Below are positions 24,539-33,215 of a stretch of 64,000 nt of DNA, piece by piece (position 1 is the first letter of the stretch; each line of letters starts with the position of its first letter). The notes below the pieces were generated by a model. The model was not told where the DNA came from. It did not search any database and saw only the letters and a list, made by a program, of their open reading frames with translations. The stretch spans positions 1 to 64,000 of the forward strand of contig NZ_PSLQ01000002.1 of NCBI RefSeq assembly GCF_040289685.1, in the 5' to 3' direction. The position numbers were made by a program, and so were the translations under genes. The DNA is from Pyrinomonas sp040289685. GTDB lineage: Bacteria; Acidobacteriota; Blastocatellia; Pyrinomonadales; Pyrinomonadaceae.

Positions 24539-25276
24539 TTGGGCTGGCGGATCGTTGATCTCTTTTGCGACGCGCTGCTTGCCGTGACGTACCCGCACGG
24601 ATGCGCGCTTTGCGGAGCGAGCGTGGAGGCGCGTGCGGATTGGCCTGCCTGCGCCGAGTGCTGGAAAGCAGCGCCGATCTTCGGCGCTGATGAATCGTTG
24701 TGTAGTAAGTGCGGGGCGAAGTGGCAAGGAGCGAAGACGGACGCGTGTCGTCTCTGTGTGGCAGAGGAGTTCACTGCCGCGCGCGCCGTCGGTTCCTATG
24801 ACGGCGCGTTGCGCGCTGCCGTGCTCGAGCTGAAACGAACGCCCAAGATCGGCGCGCGGCTTGCCGATCTGCTCACCGCCGTTGCGCGGTGCGAACCGCT
24901 CTGTCTTGCGACGCGCATCGTCGCCGTTCCGCTTCATGTCGAACGGCGACGCGAACGAGGTTTCAATCAAGCGGAGGTGATCGCTCGCGCTGTCGGCAAA
25001 AGGCTCGCTTTGCCTGTGGATGAGAAGAGCCTCGTGCGCCTGGCCCATACGCCAACCTACCGTTCGCTGATGGATGCGCGTGCGCGGCGGGGGAGCGTCG
25101 AGAAGGCGTTCGCCGTCGCTGCCCCGCGTTTGGTTCAGCGAGAGCGCATACTGCTGGTGGACGATGTGCTAACCACCGGCGCGACCGCTTCAGCAGCGGC
25201 GCGCGCGCTTCTCGACGCTGGAGCCGAAGCGGTTTACGTGCTCAGCATCGCACGCGCCGCTTTCGTCGCGCGGTGA
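24539..25276 (+). CDS. comF: ComF family phosphoribosyltransferase-like protein
   Basis: ComF-type proteins are needed for DNA uptake in competent bacteria; their biochemical role is not settled. TTG at 24539 follows TTGAGGTCAAGC and gives 245 residues. The N-terminal half has cysteines in CALCG, CAECW, CSKCG and CRLC, two likely zinc-binding knuckles. The C-terminal half is a type I phosphoribosyltransferase fold with RRERGFNQAEVIARAVGKRL and the PRPP loop ILLVDDVLTTGATASAAARAL. No other competence genes are in the window. The 270 bases before it show no convincing gene. Confidence 0.85.
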   Translation: MGWRIVDLFCDALLAVTYPHGCALCGASVEARADWPACAECWKAAPIFGADESLCSKCGAKWQGAKTDACRLCVAEEFTAARAVGSYDGALRAAVLELKRTPKIGARLADLLTAVARCEPLCLATRIVAVPLHVERRRERGFNQAEVIARAVGKRLALPVDEKSLVRLAHTPTYRSLMDARARRGSVEKAFAVAAPRLVQRERILLVDDVLTTGATASAAARALLDAGAEAVYVLSIARAAFVAR

Positions 25277-25397
25277 CCCTCTATGGCAAAAGCACCGCTT
25301 GCGAGAGCCGCGTAAGTCTTCGGCAACTCGTTTGTAACACTGACCGTCTAACCTTCAAACGAAGGGGAACCGGCTGCGGCTAGCGAAGGGGCGCTTT

Positions 25398-25427
25398 TTG
25401 ACACAAGCGACGAAAGTCGCGTAATAT
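25398..25427 (+). promoter_or_regulatory. Promoter before the HNH nuclease gene, with a hairpin in the spacer
   Basis: TTGACA at 25398-25403 and TAATAT at 25422-25427 are 18 bases apart. The spacer contains GCGAC GAAA GTCGC (25407-25420), an inverted repeat with a GAAA loop that might serve as an operator. The leader down to the HNH gene is about 120 bases and contains a duplicated stem-loop element. Confidence 0.65.
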
Positions 25428-25441
25428 CGGGGCTGAAGGCC

Positions 25442-25550
25442 GTTTCATCGAGGCGAGCCTAAAGAGACGGTTGCGGAAGCTCAAAACCTTGTTGCTCCAA
25501 CATGCTCATTGGAGGGTTTCATCAAGGCGAGCCGAAGAAACGATTGCGGA
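25442..25550 (+). repeat. Duplicated stem-loop leader element
   Basis: A 36-base element at 25442-25477 returns at 25516-25550 with about 85 percent identity (both run GTTTCATC-AGGCGAGCC ... TTGCGGA). In each copy GTTTC can pair with GAGAC or GAAAC, and GG with CC around CGAG. The change from GAGAC to GAAAC keeps pairing (U-G to U-A). The second copy ends directly at the start codon region of the HNH gene. It does not match a riboswitch class known to me. Confidence 0.6.
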
Positions 25551-25556
25551 ATGGGT

Positions 25557-26084
25557 ATGAACAGGCGTGTTCTAGTATTAAATGCTTCCTACGAGCCGAT
25601 CAACGTGTGTACCGAGCGGCGCGCCATCGTGATGATCTTCAAGGGGGTCGCGCGCGTCGAAGAGTACAATGGGCATCTGATCCGTTCGGCTCGCATGGAG
25701 ATGCGTGCGCCTTCGGTCATTCGTTTGACCGACTATATTCATATCCCTTACAAGAATCGCACGCTCTCGCGCAAGAACATCTTGCTGCGCGACCATTCGA
25801 CGTGCCAGTACTGCGGTCAACACCTTCCGCCGTCGGAGTTGACGCTCGACCACGTCGTTCCGCGCTCGCGTGGCGGCGAATCGACCTGGGATAACCTGGT
25901 CGCGTGCTGCAGGCGGTGCAACCACCGCAAAGGCAACCGCACGCCCGAAGAGGCTGGCATGAAGCTCATTCGGCGTCCGCGTGGATTCTCGCTCCATGTC
26001 AATCGGCAGATCATGCGCTATTTGGGACGGACCGATGAGACGTGGAGAAAGTATCTGTTCTACGAATCGGACGCGCAAAGCTGA
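25557..26084 (+). CDS. HNH endonuclease family protein
   Basis: This belongs to a widespread group of HNH nucleases of unknown duty. ATG at 25557 gives MNRRVLVLNASYEPINVCTE, the usual family start, and 175 residues; ATG at 25551 is also possible. The HNH core runs from C83-Q-Y-C86 through LDHVVPRSRGG (His99), WDNLVACCRRC and NHRKGN (Asn113, His123), with four cysteines for structural zinc. The N-terminal 70 residues are a conserved beta-rich part. It has a promoter and a structured leader of its own. Confidence 0.88.
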   Translation: MNRRVLVLNASYEPINVCTERRAIVMIFKGVARVEEYNGHLIRSARMEMRAPSVIRLTDYIHIPYKNRTLSRKNILLRDHSTCQYCGQHLPPSELTLDHVVPRSRGGESTWDNLVACCRRCNHRKGNRTPEEAGMKLIRRPRGFSLHVNRQIMRYLGRTDETWRKYLFYESDAQS

Positions 26085-26119
26085 AAGCGCGTCGCTCAGA
26101 GGAACGTAGAGGAAAGACA

Positions 26120-26377
26120 ATGTACCAGATGGCTCTCGGTTATCAAGAGCTGCTCGTCATCCTATTCATCTTGTTGCTGCTTTTTGGTAGCACCCGTTTG
26201 CCGCAGCTTGCGCGTGGTTTAGGCAAGAGCATACGCGAATTCAAGCGCGGCGTCGCCGAAGGGGAAGCGGCAGCTGATGAGCAACCTGAACTGCCGCGGC
26301 GCGAAGCGTTGCGCGCACCCGAAGGCAGCCGGCTTGAAGATGAGCGTACGGCGAGCAGAGCTGAAAAGCTCCGTTAG
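26120..26377 (+). CDS. tatA: Twin-arginine translocase subunit TatA/TatE
   Basis: TatA forms the export pore for folded proteins in the cytoplasmic membrane. ATG at 26120 follows GAGGAAAGACA and gives 85 residues. The membrane segment ELLVILFILLLLFGSTRLPQ lies near residues 9-28, followed by the amphipathic helix ARGLGKSIREFKRGV and an acidic and basic tail. TatB usually has a longer tail and a Glu-rich helix; tatC is not in the window. A terminator follows the stop. Confidence 0.92.
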   Translation: MYQMALGYQELLVILFILLLLFGSTRLPQLARGLGKSIREFKRGVAEGEAAADEQPELPRREALRAPEGSRLEDERTASRAEKLR

Positions 26378-26379
26378 CT

Positions 26380-27066
26380 TCAGATCACTGGATGAGATCG
26401 GCGTCGGACTGAGCGACTTGAAAGGTCCGACGCCTTTCGTCTCGTATCGAGAACGAAGCGAAAGGCGATCACGCCGCGAGCCCGCACCGGTTGGCCGGAA
26501 ACCAAAGCCGGCGTGAAGCGTGCGTGGCGCGTGACCGCCGCTGCACGATGAGGCGCCGATGATCTGCGCCGAAATGACGTGCTGCATCTCATTGGTCAAA
26601 ATCTCCGCTTCAACCTTCGTTTCGACCGTGCTGGCGATGCCCAAACGGCGAGCGATCTCCCGATATTTCGCTATTAAACCGAGCTCCCGACCATAAACCG
26701 CTCCGAGCGAAGTGGTGCGCGCTGGACGCAGTTTCGGCTCTTTGAGCGGTAATAAAGGGGACAGCTCGATCACTTTGATGAGAGGCCCGTCTTGAGGCAT
26801 TTCGCCAATCGCGAGCGACGAACATTGCGCGCGGTTACGGTTCGGCTTCGCCCATCAAGCAGCCCCACACGGTCAAGAGCGCTAGCAGCGACGCGTGAAC
26901 GTTGGCAGCGACGATCAGCGACAACGCGCCGTCGCAAGCGATTGTGCGTTCGACCGGATGCGAGAAGACCGTTCGGCTGCTTTCGCCTGTCACCGACTCC
27001 TCGAGAAGCAATGAATTTTGGGCTTCGGACGAAGCGATTTGTTCCCGCGCGCTTTGAGTTGTAGAC
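26380..27066 (-). pseudogene. Frameshifted TonB-type C-terminal domain gene
   Basis: On the minus strand three frames read one after another look like one broken protein. From about 27066 to 26838 one frame has ALSLIVAANVHASLLALLTV, a membrane-like stretch, and then TAA at 26837-26835. A second frame (about 26830 to 26550) reads GEMPQDGPLIKVIELSPLLP and ends with VEAEILTNEMQHVISAQIIG. A third frame (26560 to 26380) continues HARFTPALVSGQPVRARGVI followed by AFRFVL. The last two pieces joined match the TonB C-terminal fold (strand, VISA, RF.PAL..GQPV, F.F). So at least one stop and one frameshift break the gene. The middle part is confident, the first part less so. It is divergent from radA and may instead reflect base-call errors. 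Confidence 0.6.
26400..26443 (+). terminator. Terminator after tatA
   Basis: GGCGTCGGAC at 26400-26409 pairs perfectly with GTCCGACGCC at 26425-26434 around a 15-base loop, followed by TTTCGTCTC. It lies 22 bases after the tatA stop and overlaps the end of the TonB-type pseudogene on the other strand. Confidence 0.7.
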
Positions 27067-27141
27067 GGTTTTCAGCGATGATTTTATCTTCAAGGAGTTC
27101 CAAGTCGAGACGCGTCGCTGAGTTTTGCGAGAAGAAAGGGG

Positions 27142-28503
27142 ATGGCTAAAACGCCTGCGACACATTACGTTTGTCAAAACTGCGGTCATCAGGCGCGCAA
27201 GTGGCTGGGCAAATGCCCTGATTGCGGCGAGTGGAACTCGTTCGTCGAAGAGCGCGCGCCTGCGGTCACCAAAGGGCGCGCGCGAGGTCCAACACGGCAC
27301 GCACGCCCCGTCCCCTATAGCGAGATCGAATCACAGGATGAGGCGCGCATTTCGTCTGGAATAACCGAGTTCGACCGCGTTCTCGGGGGCGGCATCGTCC
27401 CCGGCAGTTTGGTGCTTATCGGTGGCGATCCGGGCATTGGCAAATCGACATTGCTCGCACAGGTCGCTGACCGCTTGAGCGCGCAGGGCCTTGTCGTGCT
27501 CTACGTGTCGGGCGAGGAATCGGAACGACAGATCAAAATGCGCGGCGAGCGGCTCGGATTGGAAGCGGAAAATCTCTATCTGTTGCCGGAGACCAATCTC
27601 GAAACGATCATCGGAGAGATCGAACGCATGGCGCCCGGCGCGGTGATCATCGATTCGGTTCAGACGGTCTTTTCGGCCAGCTTGGAGTCGGCCCCGGGAT
27701 CGGTCTCGCAAGTGCGCGAAGCGGCCAGTCGGTTGCTCATGCTTGCCAAGAGCTTGACCATCCCCGTTTTTCTCATCGGACACGTAACCAAAGAAGGAGC
27801 CATCGCCGGGCCGAAAGCGCTGGAGCACATCGTCGATACGGTGCTTTATTTCGAGGGCGAACGCCACCATCAGCATCGCATCGTGCGCGCAGCGAAGAAC
27901 CGCTTTGGCGCGACCAATGAGCTCGGCGTCTTCGAGATGACCGGACGCGGTCTTGTCCCCGTGGCGAATCCCTCGGAGATCTTCCTGCAAGAGCGTCCGA
28001 TAGGGGCGGCTGGCTCGGTCGTCACGGCGTGCATGGAAGGAACGCGTCCGATGCTGGTCGAAATACAGGCGCTGGTTTCGGGCTCGAAGTACGGTGCGGG
28101 ACGGCGCGTCGCGGAAGGCATCGAGTTCAATCGCGTCTCACTGCTGATCGCCATGCTGGAAAAGCGCATGGGCTTTCACTTGCTTGGCGATGATGTGTTC
28201 GTCAATGTTGCAGGCGGCCTCGAAATAGATGAACCTGCCGCCGACCTCGGCATCGTCGCCGCCATCGCTTCGAGCTTTCGCAACTTGCCCGTGGAGCCGC
28301 ACACGGTGGTCTTCGGCGAAGTGGGATTGACGGGCGAAGTGCGCGGTAGCTTGCAGGCCGCGGCGCGCGCGCGCGAAGCGCAAGCGCTCGGTTTTCGGCG
28401 CATCATCATGCCTGCTTCCAATACGGCCGGTCTCCAAAAGCTTCTCGGCGTGAGAGTCGTCGGCGTGCGGTCAGTGGAAGAAGCGCTGGACGCGCTCTTT
28501 TGA
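27142..28503 (+). CDS. radA: DNA repair protein RadA
   Basis: RadA is a hexameric helicase that extends strand exchange during recombination. The 453-residue product has the N-terminal C4 zinc finger CQNCGHQARKWLGKCPDCGEW, then the RecA-like core with Walker A GGDPGIGKST near residue 95, the RadA-specific KNRFG motif in AAKNRFGATNELGVFEM near residue 252, and the Lon-protease-like C-terminal domain ending GVRSVEEALDALF. The start follows AGAAAGGGG. All diagnostic parts are intact. Confidence 0.97.
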   Translation: MAKTPATHYVCQNCGHQARKWLGKCPDCGEWNSFVEERAPAVTKGRARGPTRHARPVPYSEIESQDEARISSGITEFDRVLGGGIVPGSLVLIGGDPGIGKSTLLAQVADRLSAQGLVVLYVSGEESERQIKMRGERLGLEAENLYLLPETNLETIIGEIERMAPGAVIIDSVQTVFSASLESAPGSVSQVREAASRLLMLAKSLTIPVFLIGHVTKEGAIAGPKALEHIVDTVLYFEGERHHQHRIVRAAKNRFGATNELGVFEMTGRGLVPVANPSEIFLQERPIGAAGSVVTACMEGTRPMLVEIQALVSGSKYGAGRRVAEGIEFNRVSLLIAMLEKRMGFHLLGDDVFVNVAGGLEIDEPAADLGIVAAIASSFRNLPVEPHTVVFGEVGLTGEVRGSLQAAARAREAQALGFRRIIMPASNTAGLQKLLGVRVVGVRSVEEALDALF

Positions 28504-28553
28504 GACGTAGTGGAACGCTTGTCAATTTTGACGAAAACTAGGGAGAAAGATTT

Positions 28554-28942
28554 TGGTGGAGGCGCCGAGACTCGAACTCGGGTCCAGAAGCCGTCACTCT
28601 CGGACTCTACATGCTTAGCCGCTTCTCTTTGGCTTGTGCAAGCCATCTTCGTCGTCTGCGGGTAAGTGAAGCGGCGAAGACCCCGTCGACGACTAGTTCG
28701 GATCGGTTCTTCGCTCGCGCTCCCCGAACGCCGAAGCGCGAGCTAGCTCACTTCGGGTGACATCTCATCTTGTCGGCGTGAGCGACCGACAAGCGAGACG
28801 CTCGCTTGCGTCTTTAAGCAGCGAGAGCCAATTCTTGAGTATTGGCAGTTGTTTTCCCCCATGCTTTTTAACGAGCTGCATGGAGCAAGCCCGGCATGCA
28901 TCCGACGAGCGACTTTGACTTCTGTCGAAACCTGTCGCCCCC
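28554..28942 (-). ncRNA. ssrA: Transfer-messenger RNA
   Basis: On the minus strand the RNA begins GGGGGCGACAGGTTTCGACA at 28942 and ends with GAGTCTCGGCGCCTCCACCA at 28554, with CCA encoded. GGGGGCG pairs with CGCCUCC to form the acceptor stem, and GGTTCGAGTC-like T-loop sequence is present. The tag reading frame at 28846-28814 codes ANTQELALAA and then TAA; the LAA ending is the usual ClpXP degron. The length is 389 bases. tmRNA rescues ribosomes stalled on broken mRNA together with SmpB, whose gene is not in the window. A promoter lies about 40 bases upstream. Confidence 0.93.
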
Positions 28943-28979
28943 GAAATCCCTCAGATACAAATTCTAAAGGACGCATATA

Positions 28980-29008
28980 ATAATACAGGACTTTTCGCTG
29001 GAATTCAA
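28980..29008 (-). promoter_or_regulatory. Predicted promoter of ssrA
   Basis: Read on the minus strand, TTGAAT (29008-29003) and TATTAT (28985-28980) are 17 bases apart. Transcription would start near 28973 and give a precursor with about 30 extra 5' bases, to be trimmed by RNase P. The rest of the 363-base stretch between ssrA and the PBP gene shows no other gene. Confidence 0.7.
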
Positions 29009-29202
29009 GGAAGGACGACCGAAAAGCATTCGCGCCGTAGCGGTCCGCGCACCGCCTCTTATCCTCCACCCTGGGGGTTGGGCTTTACGGCGCGTTTCGG
29101 CAATCAACTCGATGCTCTAGGGCAACCATTCAGCAGCGAAATCCAAACCGTTTGATCTCCCAAGCGTCCGAAAAAGCGTGCAACGGCGCGGCGCGCGGGG
29201 CG

Positions 29203-29233
29203 TTGGCATCAGCGAGGCGCTCCAAGTTATAAT
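29203..29233 (+). promoter_or_regulatory. Predicted promoter of the class A PBP gene
   Basis: TTGGCA at 29203-29208 and a perfect TATAAT at 29228-29233 are 19 bases apart, one or two more than ideal. A start near 29240 would leave a leader of about 65 bases. Confidence 0.5.
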
Positions 29234-29305
29234 TTCCGGCGCGATGCGGTCTGTTCTCTCCCTGCTCTGTACGACGGCAACCAACCCTGAAACGAGGTCC
29301 ATCGG

Positions 29306-31867
29306 ATGGCGAACAGGATGACGGAGTTTGATCGGAAGAGGGGCGCTTTCAACAAGAAGAGCAAGAGCGCGGTGGCGCGTCGCTTGTGGCTTCCGGTGCT
29401 TTTACTGCTGGCGCTCACCGCTGGCGGGTTAACCGGCATCGTCATCGCTTACTGGCTGAACTACTCGCGCGCTGCCAGCGAAGTGGCGGCGCTGGCGACA
29501 TATCGGCCCAGCGTCGTCACGCGCGTTTACGCCGACGACGGCGAGACGGTGATCGGTGAATTCGCGCTCGAACGGCGCATCCCGATCAAGTATGATGACA
29601 TTCCGCCGGTGCTCAGAAACGCCATCCTCGCCGTCGAGGACGTACGCTTTTTCGATCACATCGGACTCGACCCGATTCGCATTCTCGGTGCGCTTTACAA
29701 GAACGTCACCTTGGGCCGGCGCGAAGGCGGTTCAACCTTGACGCAACAACTGGCGCGCAACCTCTTCTTGTCGCGCGAGCAGACCTATCGCCGCAAATTC
29801 AACGAGTGGCTGGTGGCGCTTCAGATCGAGCGGTATTACACCAAGAAGCAGATCTTTGAGATGTACGCCAACCACATTTTCCTCGGCGCCGGATCCTACG
29901 GATTCGAAGCGGCGGCCGAGACCTATTTCGGCAAGACGGTCAAGGATTTGACGCTCGAAGAGGCGGCGTTGTTGGCAGGCATTCCGAAGGCTCCAAGTCA
30001 GTATTCGCCAACCGTCAACCCGCGCGCGGCCAAGGAGCGGCGCGATCTCGTCCTCCAGTTAATGGCCGACAACGGCTTCATTTCGCAAGCGGAAGCCGAT
30101 GCGGCCAAGGCCAAGCCGATCAAGCTTGCTGACACGGCCTACTATCCGGCGCAACAGCGTTCAACGCCGTTCGACTATCCGGTGGAAGAGATCCGGCAGT
30201 ATTTGGAGGACAAGTACACGACGCGCGTTGCGCAGGGCGGGCTGAGCGTCTATTCGACGATCAACGTCGCCGCGCAGAAGAAAGCTTACCAAGCCTTGCG
30301 CGCTGGATTGCGCGAGTACGATCGCACCCACAGCGGCTGGCGTTCGGCCTACATCCGCGCTGAGATCAACGGCGTGCCCGTGACGACGCCGCAGCAGCTA
30401 GCGAGCTACAAACATCCTGATTGGTACGGCAATGACTACGAACCGGGTGAATACGTCAAGGGTTTGATCGTCGCGGTGGACCGGACACGCAACGAAGCGA
30501 CCGTCCGTTTCGGCAGCTACTACGCGACCGTGACGGCTAAAGACATGGGACGTTCAGGACGTCAGCCGAAAGATGAGCTGCCCGTCGGGTACTTAGCTGA
30601 GTTCAAGATCAAGGAGGTGGATCACGACAACCAGCGGCTTAAGGTCGAACTGTCGCAAATCCCGGCGGTGCAAGGAGCGCTCGTTTGCTTGAACGCCAAA
30701 ACCGGCGAGATCGTCGCCATGGTTGGCGGCTACGATTTTACGACCAACAAGTTCAACAACGCGACGCAAGCCTACCGCCAAACGGGATCGGCCTTCAAAC
30801 CATTCGTCTACACGGCGGCTGTGGAGTGGGGGTTGACGCCCGATTCGATCATCAGCGGTGCGCCGATCAAGCGCGGCGACTGGCAACCGCACAACTACGA
30901 CGGTTCGACGAGCAATCCGGACGTGCCGATGAAGATCGCGCTGGCTAAGTCTTTGAACATCCCAGCCGTCCATCTACTCGATATGGTCGGCATTCAAACG
31001 GGTGCGCAGATGGTCCGTCGCTTCGGCATCACGGTGCCGATGGCGCCCTATCTGCCTTCGGCGCTTGGTGCCACTGAAGTGCCGCTCATTCAAATGGTGT
31101 CGGCTTACTCGGCCTTCCCCAACAAAGGCGTGCGCGTCGAACCGCACTTGATCCGTCGCGTGATCGATCGCGACGGCAACGTGCTCGAAGAGTGGCAGCG
31201 GACCACCTACAAGGTGACCAGCGAATACGTCGCTTTGACCATGGTCCAAATGATGCGCGGCGTCGTCGAGTTCGGAACGGCTGTGGCGGCCAAATCGCTT
31301 GGCGTGCCATTGGCGGGCAAGACCGGTACGGTCAACGACCATACGGACGTTTGGTTCATCGGCTACACGCCAACCTACGTCACGGGCGTGTGGATGGGAT
31401 ATCCGGAGCGGAAGAAGTCGCTCGGGCGCGATATGACCGGTGGACGCGGCGCGCTTCCAATCTTCATTGATTTCATGAAGGATTTCCTGAAGAATAAACC
31501 GAAAGAGGATTTTGAAAAGCCGCCCGCGATGCCGGAAGACATACGCCAACTCTATTTGCAGCGCCAGCGCGAAATGGCGGAAGAACGAGCGCAACAAGCA
31601 GCGCTCGACGCCAAGAACGCGCTGCCAGCATCGAGCACTGAGTTAAAGCTCGAAGAGATCGCGCTGCCCCCTGTGCCGCCGGGAATAGACGGAGCACCAA
31701 CGGTGAACGAGGTGAAACCACAAGCGACGCCGCGGCAAGTCGAGGAGCCGAGCAAACCTTCGCGCGAAGCCGCCCCGCCGCCAGCAGAAGCGACGCGCCC
31801 GAGGCAGGTCGAAACGGAAAAGAAGAAGGGGAAGAAAGGAGGCGAAGAGGGCGGGAGCACGCCTTGA
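29306..31867 (+). CDS. mrcA: Penicillin-binding protein 1A, glycosyltransferase and transpeptidase
   Basis: This bifunctional enzyme polymerises and cross-links peptidoglycan. The 853-residue product has one membrane segment (about residues 27-50) and a GT51 domain with the catalytic Glu111 in AVEDVRFFDHIG and EGGSTLTQQLARNLFL. The transpeptidase domain has Ser495 in TGSAFKPF, the SLN motif in KSLNIPAVHLLD and KTGTVNDHTDVWFIGYTP. An OB-like insert lies between them (QQLASYKHPDWYG onwards). The last 90 residues are a proline-, alanine- and lysine-rich tail in the periplasm. GAGG lies nine bases before the ATG. It appears to be a single-gene unit. Confidence 0.96.
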   Translation: MANRMTEFDRKRGAFNKKSKSAVARRLWLPVLLLLALTAGGLTGIVIAYWLNYSRAASEVAALATYRPSVVTRVYADDGETVIGEFALERRIPIKYDDIPPVLRNAILAVEDVRFFDHIGLDPIRILGALYKNVTLGRREGGSTLTQQLARNLFLSREQTYRRKFNEWLVALQIERYYTKKQIFEMYANHIFLGAGSYGFEAAAETYFGKTVKDLTLEEAALLAGIPKAPSQYSPTVNPRAAKERRDLVLQLMADNGFISQAEADAAKAKPIKLADTAYYPAQQRSTPFDYPVEEIRQYLEDKYTTRVAQGGLSVYSTINVAAQKKAYQALRAGLREYDRTHSGWRSAYIRAEINGVPVTTPQQLASYKHPDWYGNDYEPGEYVKGLIVAVDRTRNEATVRFGSYYATVTAKDMGRSGRQPKDELPVGYLAEFKIKEVDHDNQRLKVELSQIPAVQGALVCLNAKTGEIVAMVGGYDFTTNKFNNATQAYRQTGSAFKPFVYTAAVEWGLTPDSIISGAPIKRGDWQPHNYDGSTSNPDVPMKIALAKSLNIPAVHLLDMVGIQTGAQMVRRFGITVPMAPYLPSALGATEVPLIQMVSAYSAFPNKGVRVEPHLIRRVIDRDGNVLEEWQRTTYKVTSEYVALTMVQMMRGVVEFGTAVAAKSLGVPLAGKTGTVNDHTDVWFIGYTPTYVTGVWMGYPERKKSLGRDMTGGRGALPIFIDFMKDFLKNKPKEDFEKPPAMPEDIRQLYLQRQREMAEERAQQAALDAKNALPASSTELKLEEIALPPVPPGIDGAPTVNEVKPQATPRQVEEPSKPSREAAPPPAEATRPRQVETEKKKGKKGGEEGGSTP

Positions 31868-32357
31868 AACGGGGCGCGGCGGAGGAGGCTGGCGACCTCG
31901 TTCGACTCCAACGTATGAAACGGTCAAGCCGAAAGGAGTTTTAAGCGGTCGGGGGCTCGATCGGAAATCGGGTTGTGAAAGGTCGCTCGAAAGGTCGAAA
32001 TGTCTCACACGCGGCTTTGGGCGCTGAAACTTCTGACTGCAGGCGCATGGAAAAGCGGGATTTCAGAAACTAGGCGATCGCCCGGTCAAGTCTTGAACGG
32101 GATTGGCCTGTGCCAGAGAGCGGCCCCTTGCAACAGCACGCGCTTTCCGTCGCCTCCAAATCGTCCCGCGTTTCAACAGACCTCGTAACAGTGCGTTTGA
32201 AATGGACGTTCGAATATTAAAATTCAGAGGAATTTAAGTTTTTCTGAAAGTAAAGGCGGTGAGATGCGCCGCTCGAACTTTTCCGCTGTGGGCTTGAAAC
32301 AGTCATGATGGAGCGCCGTATCCGCACCGGATCTTGAGCTTTCCCGCTGGGCCTAAA
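31868..32357. other. Intergenic stretch after the PBP gene
   Basis: These 490 bases contain no frame with coding character; a 62-codon frame at 32000 has no recognisable motif or good ribosome-binding site. AT-rich sequence at 32200-32260 stands out from the GC-rich surroundings but no convincing promoter or RNA was found. Confidence 0.5.
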
Positions 32358-32933
32358 CTACGTTTTCCTGAGCGGATGCCCACAACGGCTGCAGTAGCGC
32401 GCGGTCAATTCGCGCTGCACTGCGCCGCACGACGTGCACGTTAAACTGGGGCGCAAGTCGGCGCCGCAAGTCGTGCAGAAAGAGGAGTTGGCCGTGATGG
32501 TCGCGCCACATGTGCCGCACCGTCCGGGCAGCGGCGGAACGTAACCGCCTGCTCGTCGGCTGATGTGATCTTCGATCACTTTCCAAGCTTCCTCGGTCAA
32601 TCTGTATTGCCAGTATGCACCGATGGCCGGAAGCGCGAGCAGCAGCCCAGACGAAAGGATGGCTGCGACCACCGCCACCGCCGCTTTGTCGAACCATTTC
32701 TGCATGCCGATTTCAACGCGCGTGCCGCCGTGTTCGGGCGTGATCTTGACGGTGAGCGCATAGGAAAGGCCGGTGATGTTGCGCCACGTGCTCGACTTGC
32801 GCGCTTGGAGCACGGCCGTCGCCGCGACGTGCATGGTCTGCGTTTCGTACTCGTCTTGATCGAAGATGCGGCGTAGCTCGGCGATCAGTTCCGGCACATC
32901 GACTTCTACGCCCGGGTAATATCTAGCTTCCAT
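32358..32933 (-). CDS. Membrane protein with double zinc ribbon at the C-terminus
   Basis: Unrecognised 191-residue protein. The start at 32933 is set by AGGAGATCAGCGC before ATG and gives MEARYYPGVEVDVPELIAEL. The first 105 residues look like a small globular domain (EYETQTMHVAATAVLQARKS). One hydrophobic segment follows (about residues 105-125, AVVAAILSSGLLLALPAIGA). The C-terminus carries CGTCGATITANSSFCTTCGA and CTSCGAVQRELTARYCSRCG, two zinc ribbons. Such proteins often act as membrane-linked regulators, but nothing more can be said. TACAAT at 32974-32969 may be its promoter -10 box. Confidence 0.75.
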   Translation of the reverse strand: MEARYYPGVEVDVPELIAELRRIFDQDEYETQTMHVAATAVLQARKSSTWRNITGLSYALTVKITPEHGGTRVEIGMQKWFDKAAVAVVAAILSSGLLLALPAIGAYWQYRLTEEAWKVIEDHISRRAGGYVPPLPGRCGTCGATITANSSFCTTCGADLRPSLTCTSCGAVQRELTARYCSRCGHPLRKT

Positions 32934-33215
32934 GCGCTGATCTCCTGCGAAAGTTGTTTGCGCGAATGATTGTACCCCAAAAGCGTGACCGCGCATGAAG
33001 CGTGCGCGTGCGTTGTGCGGACTGGACCAAGGAGTTCCCGAAAAGACTATTTCGACGGCGCTGAATGGCGCTGCGGGCGCGCTGGCGCAGAACAAAATAC
33101 GAGGGACAATCGGCAAAAGACAACGGTCAGGAGCGAAGGGCACGCAAGATGAGTCTGTTTTCAAGGCGCGTCGTTCGATCTTCGGCGTGCGCTTGGATAT
33201 TCCGAGTCGCACCGT

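Noticed and set aside
25442..25550. Guanidine-II (mini-ykkC) riboswitch, which also consists of two similar hairpins
   Set aside because: The loops do not carry the ACGR sequence and the gene downstream is not a guanidine exporter or hydrolase.
25442..25550. CRISPR array
   Set aside because: Only two imperfect copies, with no cas genes nearby and pairing that suggests a leader structure.
28554..28640. tRNA gene suggested by the T-loop-like sequence and CCA end
   Set aside because: It is the 3' part of tmRNA: the matching 5' acceptor strand lies 380 bases away and a tag frame is in between.
32000..32188. 62-codon plus-strand frame after the PBP gene
   Set aside because: No Shine-Dalgarno, no motif and unlike local codon use.
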